Program-made: the position numbers and the translations under genes
In this document: positions 14,187 to 15,105 of the stretch, one piece after another
Position numbering within the stretch: the first letter of the stretch is position 1
Layout: every line of letters begins with the position of its first letter
The notes under the pieces: generated by a model
Database searches by the model: none
What the model was told of the DNA's origin: nothing
The model's input: the letters and a program-made list of their open reading frames with translations, nothing else
Assembly (NCBI GenBank): GCA_947629215.1
Contig: CANRCU010000026.1
Location: 1 to 15,105 of the forward strand
DNA: 15,105 nucleotides
Reading direction: 5' to 3'
DNA from: an uncultured Clostridia bacterium
Lineage (GTDB): Bacteria; Bacillota; Clostridia; Lachnospirales; CAG-274

Positions 14187-14282
14187 ATAAAGTTTTCGGT
14201 CAAGCCTTTTTCAAAAGGCTTGCGGGGTTTGGGGCAGCGCCCCATAAAAACACTTGCGGAGTATGGGGCAGTGCCCCATTTA
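14187..14282 (-). repeat. gene-end repeat after rpoC, variant copy 3
   Basis: Read in the direction of rpoC transcription, it has two tandem GGGGC units (14277-14265 and 14243-14231), then the CAAGCC...GGCTTG hairpin (14222-14201) and a tail resembling the linker of copies 1 and 2. The third, 12-bp hairpin is absent. It begins about 30 bases past the rpoC stop, the same placement as the other copies. Confidence 0.82.
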
Positions 14283-14307
14283 GATAAAAAAGCCCCATTC
14301 AAATTTC

Positions 14308-15105
14308 TTACTCCGTCATCTCCGACATCTCCGGTTCGCCTTCGTTTGCGGCAGCTGCCGCTATTTCGTCGCTGTCCTCCGGCAAGTCAAGTTTAAGGTC
14401 TATCTTTCGATATGCATTCATACCCGTGCCTGCGGGAATAAGTTTACCTATAATAACGTTTTCCTTAAGACCGATAAGCGGGTCTATCTTGCCTTTTATC
14501 GCAGCTTCGGTCAAAACGCGTGTCGTTTCCTGGAACGACGCTGCCGACAGGAAGCTCTCCGTCGCAAGCGACGCCTTTGTTATACCAAGCAGTGTACGTG
14601 AGCCGACGCAAGGCCTCTTGCCCTCGGCTTCGGCTGCTTTGACTGCGTCCTCAAAATCAAGCCAGTCAACATAGTTTCCGGGCATAAATTCGGTGTCGCC
14701 GCCGTCCTCAACTTTAACACGTTTCAACATCTGGCGCACAATTACCTCAATATGCTTGTCATTTATATCAACACCCTGCAGACGGTAAACACGCTGAACT
14801 TCGCGTATCATATAATCCTGAACGCCGCGTATACCCTTTATGCGCAGTATATCGTGCGGATTGACCGAACCTTCGGTAAGCTCGTCGCCCGCCTCTATAA
14901 CGGTGTTGTGCAGGTCTTTTATACGCGCGCCGTACGGGATAAGGTATTCCTTCATTTCGCCCGAATCGCTTGTAACGGTGACGGTACGCTTACGCTTGCC
15001 GTCGTCTACCGTAACATGACCGCCAAATTCCGCAATCATGGCAACGCCCTTGGGCTTTCTTGCCTCAAAAAGCTCCTCTACACGGGGCTGACCTTGTGTA
15101 AGGTC
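14308..15105 (-). CDS. rpoC: RNA polymerase beta' subunit, C-terminal part (partial)
   Basis: The last 265 residues of beta', open to the right window edge (the first visible residues are DLTQGQPRVEELFEARKPKG). Diagnostic segments are IPYGARIKDLHNTVIEAGDE (a hybrid motif), then MIREVQRVYRLQGVDINDKH, ending with the universally conserved LLGITKASLATESFLSAASF and TRVLTEAAIKGKIDPLIGLK. The C-terminus has a short acidic, alanine-rich tail (SDEIAAAAANEGEPEMSEMT). It stops at TAA 14308-14310. The gene usually following rpoC in Firmicutes (ribosomal genes such as rpsL) is not here; repeats and the TolC-like gene follow instead. Confidence 0.97.
   Translation of the reverse strand, partial: DLTQGQPRVEELFEARKPKGVAMIAEFGGHVTVDDGKRKRTVTVTSDSGEMKEYLIPYGARIKDLHNTVIEAGDELTEGSVNPHDILRIKGIRGVQDYMIREVQRVYRLQGVDINDKHIEVIVRQMLKRVKVEDGGDTEFMPGNYVDWLDFEDAVKAAEAEGKRPCVGSRTLLGITKASLATESFLSAASFQETTRVLTEAAIKGKIDPLIGLKENVIIGKLIPAGTGMNAYRKIDLKLDLPEDSDEIAAAAANEGEPEMSEMTE

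Noticed and set aside
13904..14287. 127-codon + strand frame through the repeats
   Set aside because: It spans structured repeat, terminator hairpin and the gene-end repeat; no RBS and no domain.
1..15105. tRNA, rRNA or classical riboswitch
   Set aside because: No cloverleaf, rRNA core sequence or recognised riboswitch core was seen by eye; a covariance-model scan was not possible.

Overview
The window looks like chromosomal DNA of a low-to-mid G+C Firmicute, most likely class Clostridia. The main evidence is the run ireB-ruvX-DUF1292-RNase J, a hallmark Firmicute neighbourhood, plus a YlbF-family gene, a LysM-G5-M23 cell-wall hydrolase, AGGAGG-type ribosome binding sites and clear sigma-A promoters. 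Nothing here fixes the genus.

Layout. Positions 1-115 (-) hold the first 38 codons of a protein with an export signal. Positions 116-1533 are a gene-poor graveyard: a broken tyrosine integrase between two inverted copies of a 23-bp palindrome, a tiny 11-codon ORF with its own promoter and RBS, an IS3-like element end, and a terminator. Positions 1534-4005 (-) carry rfbB (dTDP-glucose 4,6-dehydratase) followed by the M23 hydrolase, a two-gene cell-envelope unit. A divergent promoter region (4006-4208) separates this from a frameshifted DRE-TIM (HMGL-like) aldolase and an RpiB/LacAB-type isomerase (+), which has its own promoter. Positions 6338-11586 (+) are a tightly packed seven-gene operon: ireB, ruvX, DUF1292, RNase J, acyltransferase 3, ylbF-like and alpha/beta hydrolase. 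Positions 12055-13590 (-) encode an exported protein joining copper-amine-oxidase-type stalk repeats to a TolC-like coiled-coil domain. The right edge (14308-15105, -) is the C-terminal end of rpoC.

The most unusual content is non-coding. A modular family of hairpin repeats fills the gene ends. A three-hairpin unit of about 98 bp follows both the isomerase gene and the hydrolase operon nearly identically, and a related two-module copy follows rpoC. A larger structured element of about 290 bp lies on both sides of the TolC-like gene in inverted orientation. Its two copies differ by paired changes that keep the hairpin stems intact. This inverted flanking brackets one complete transcription unit and is the best candidate here for an undescribed system.

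Several starts were moved from the longest open frame to the codon with a properly spaced RBS: isomerase GTG 5237, ireB ATG 6338, RNase J TTG 7544, acyltransferase ATG 9288, ylbF ATG 10507.
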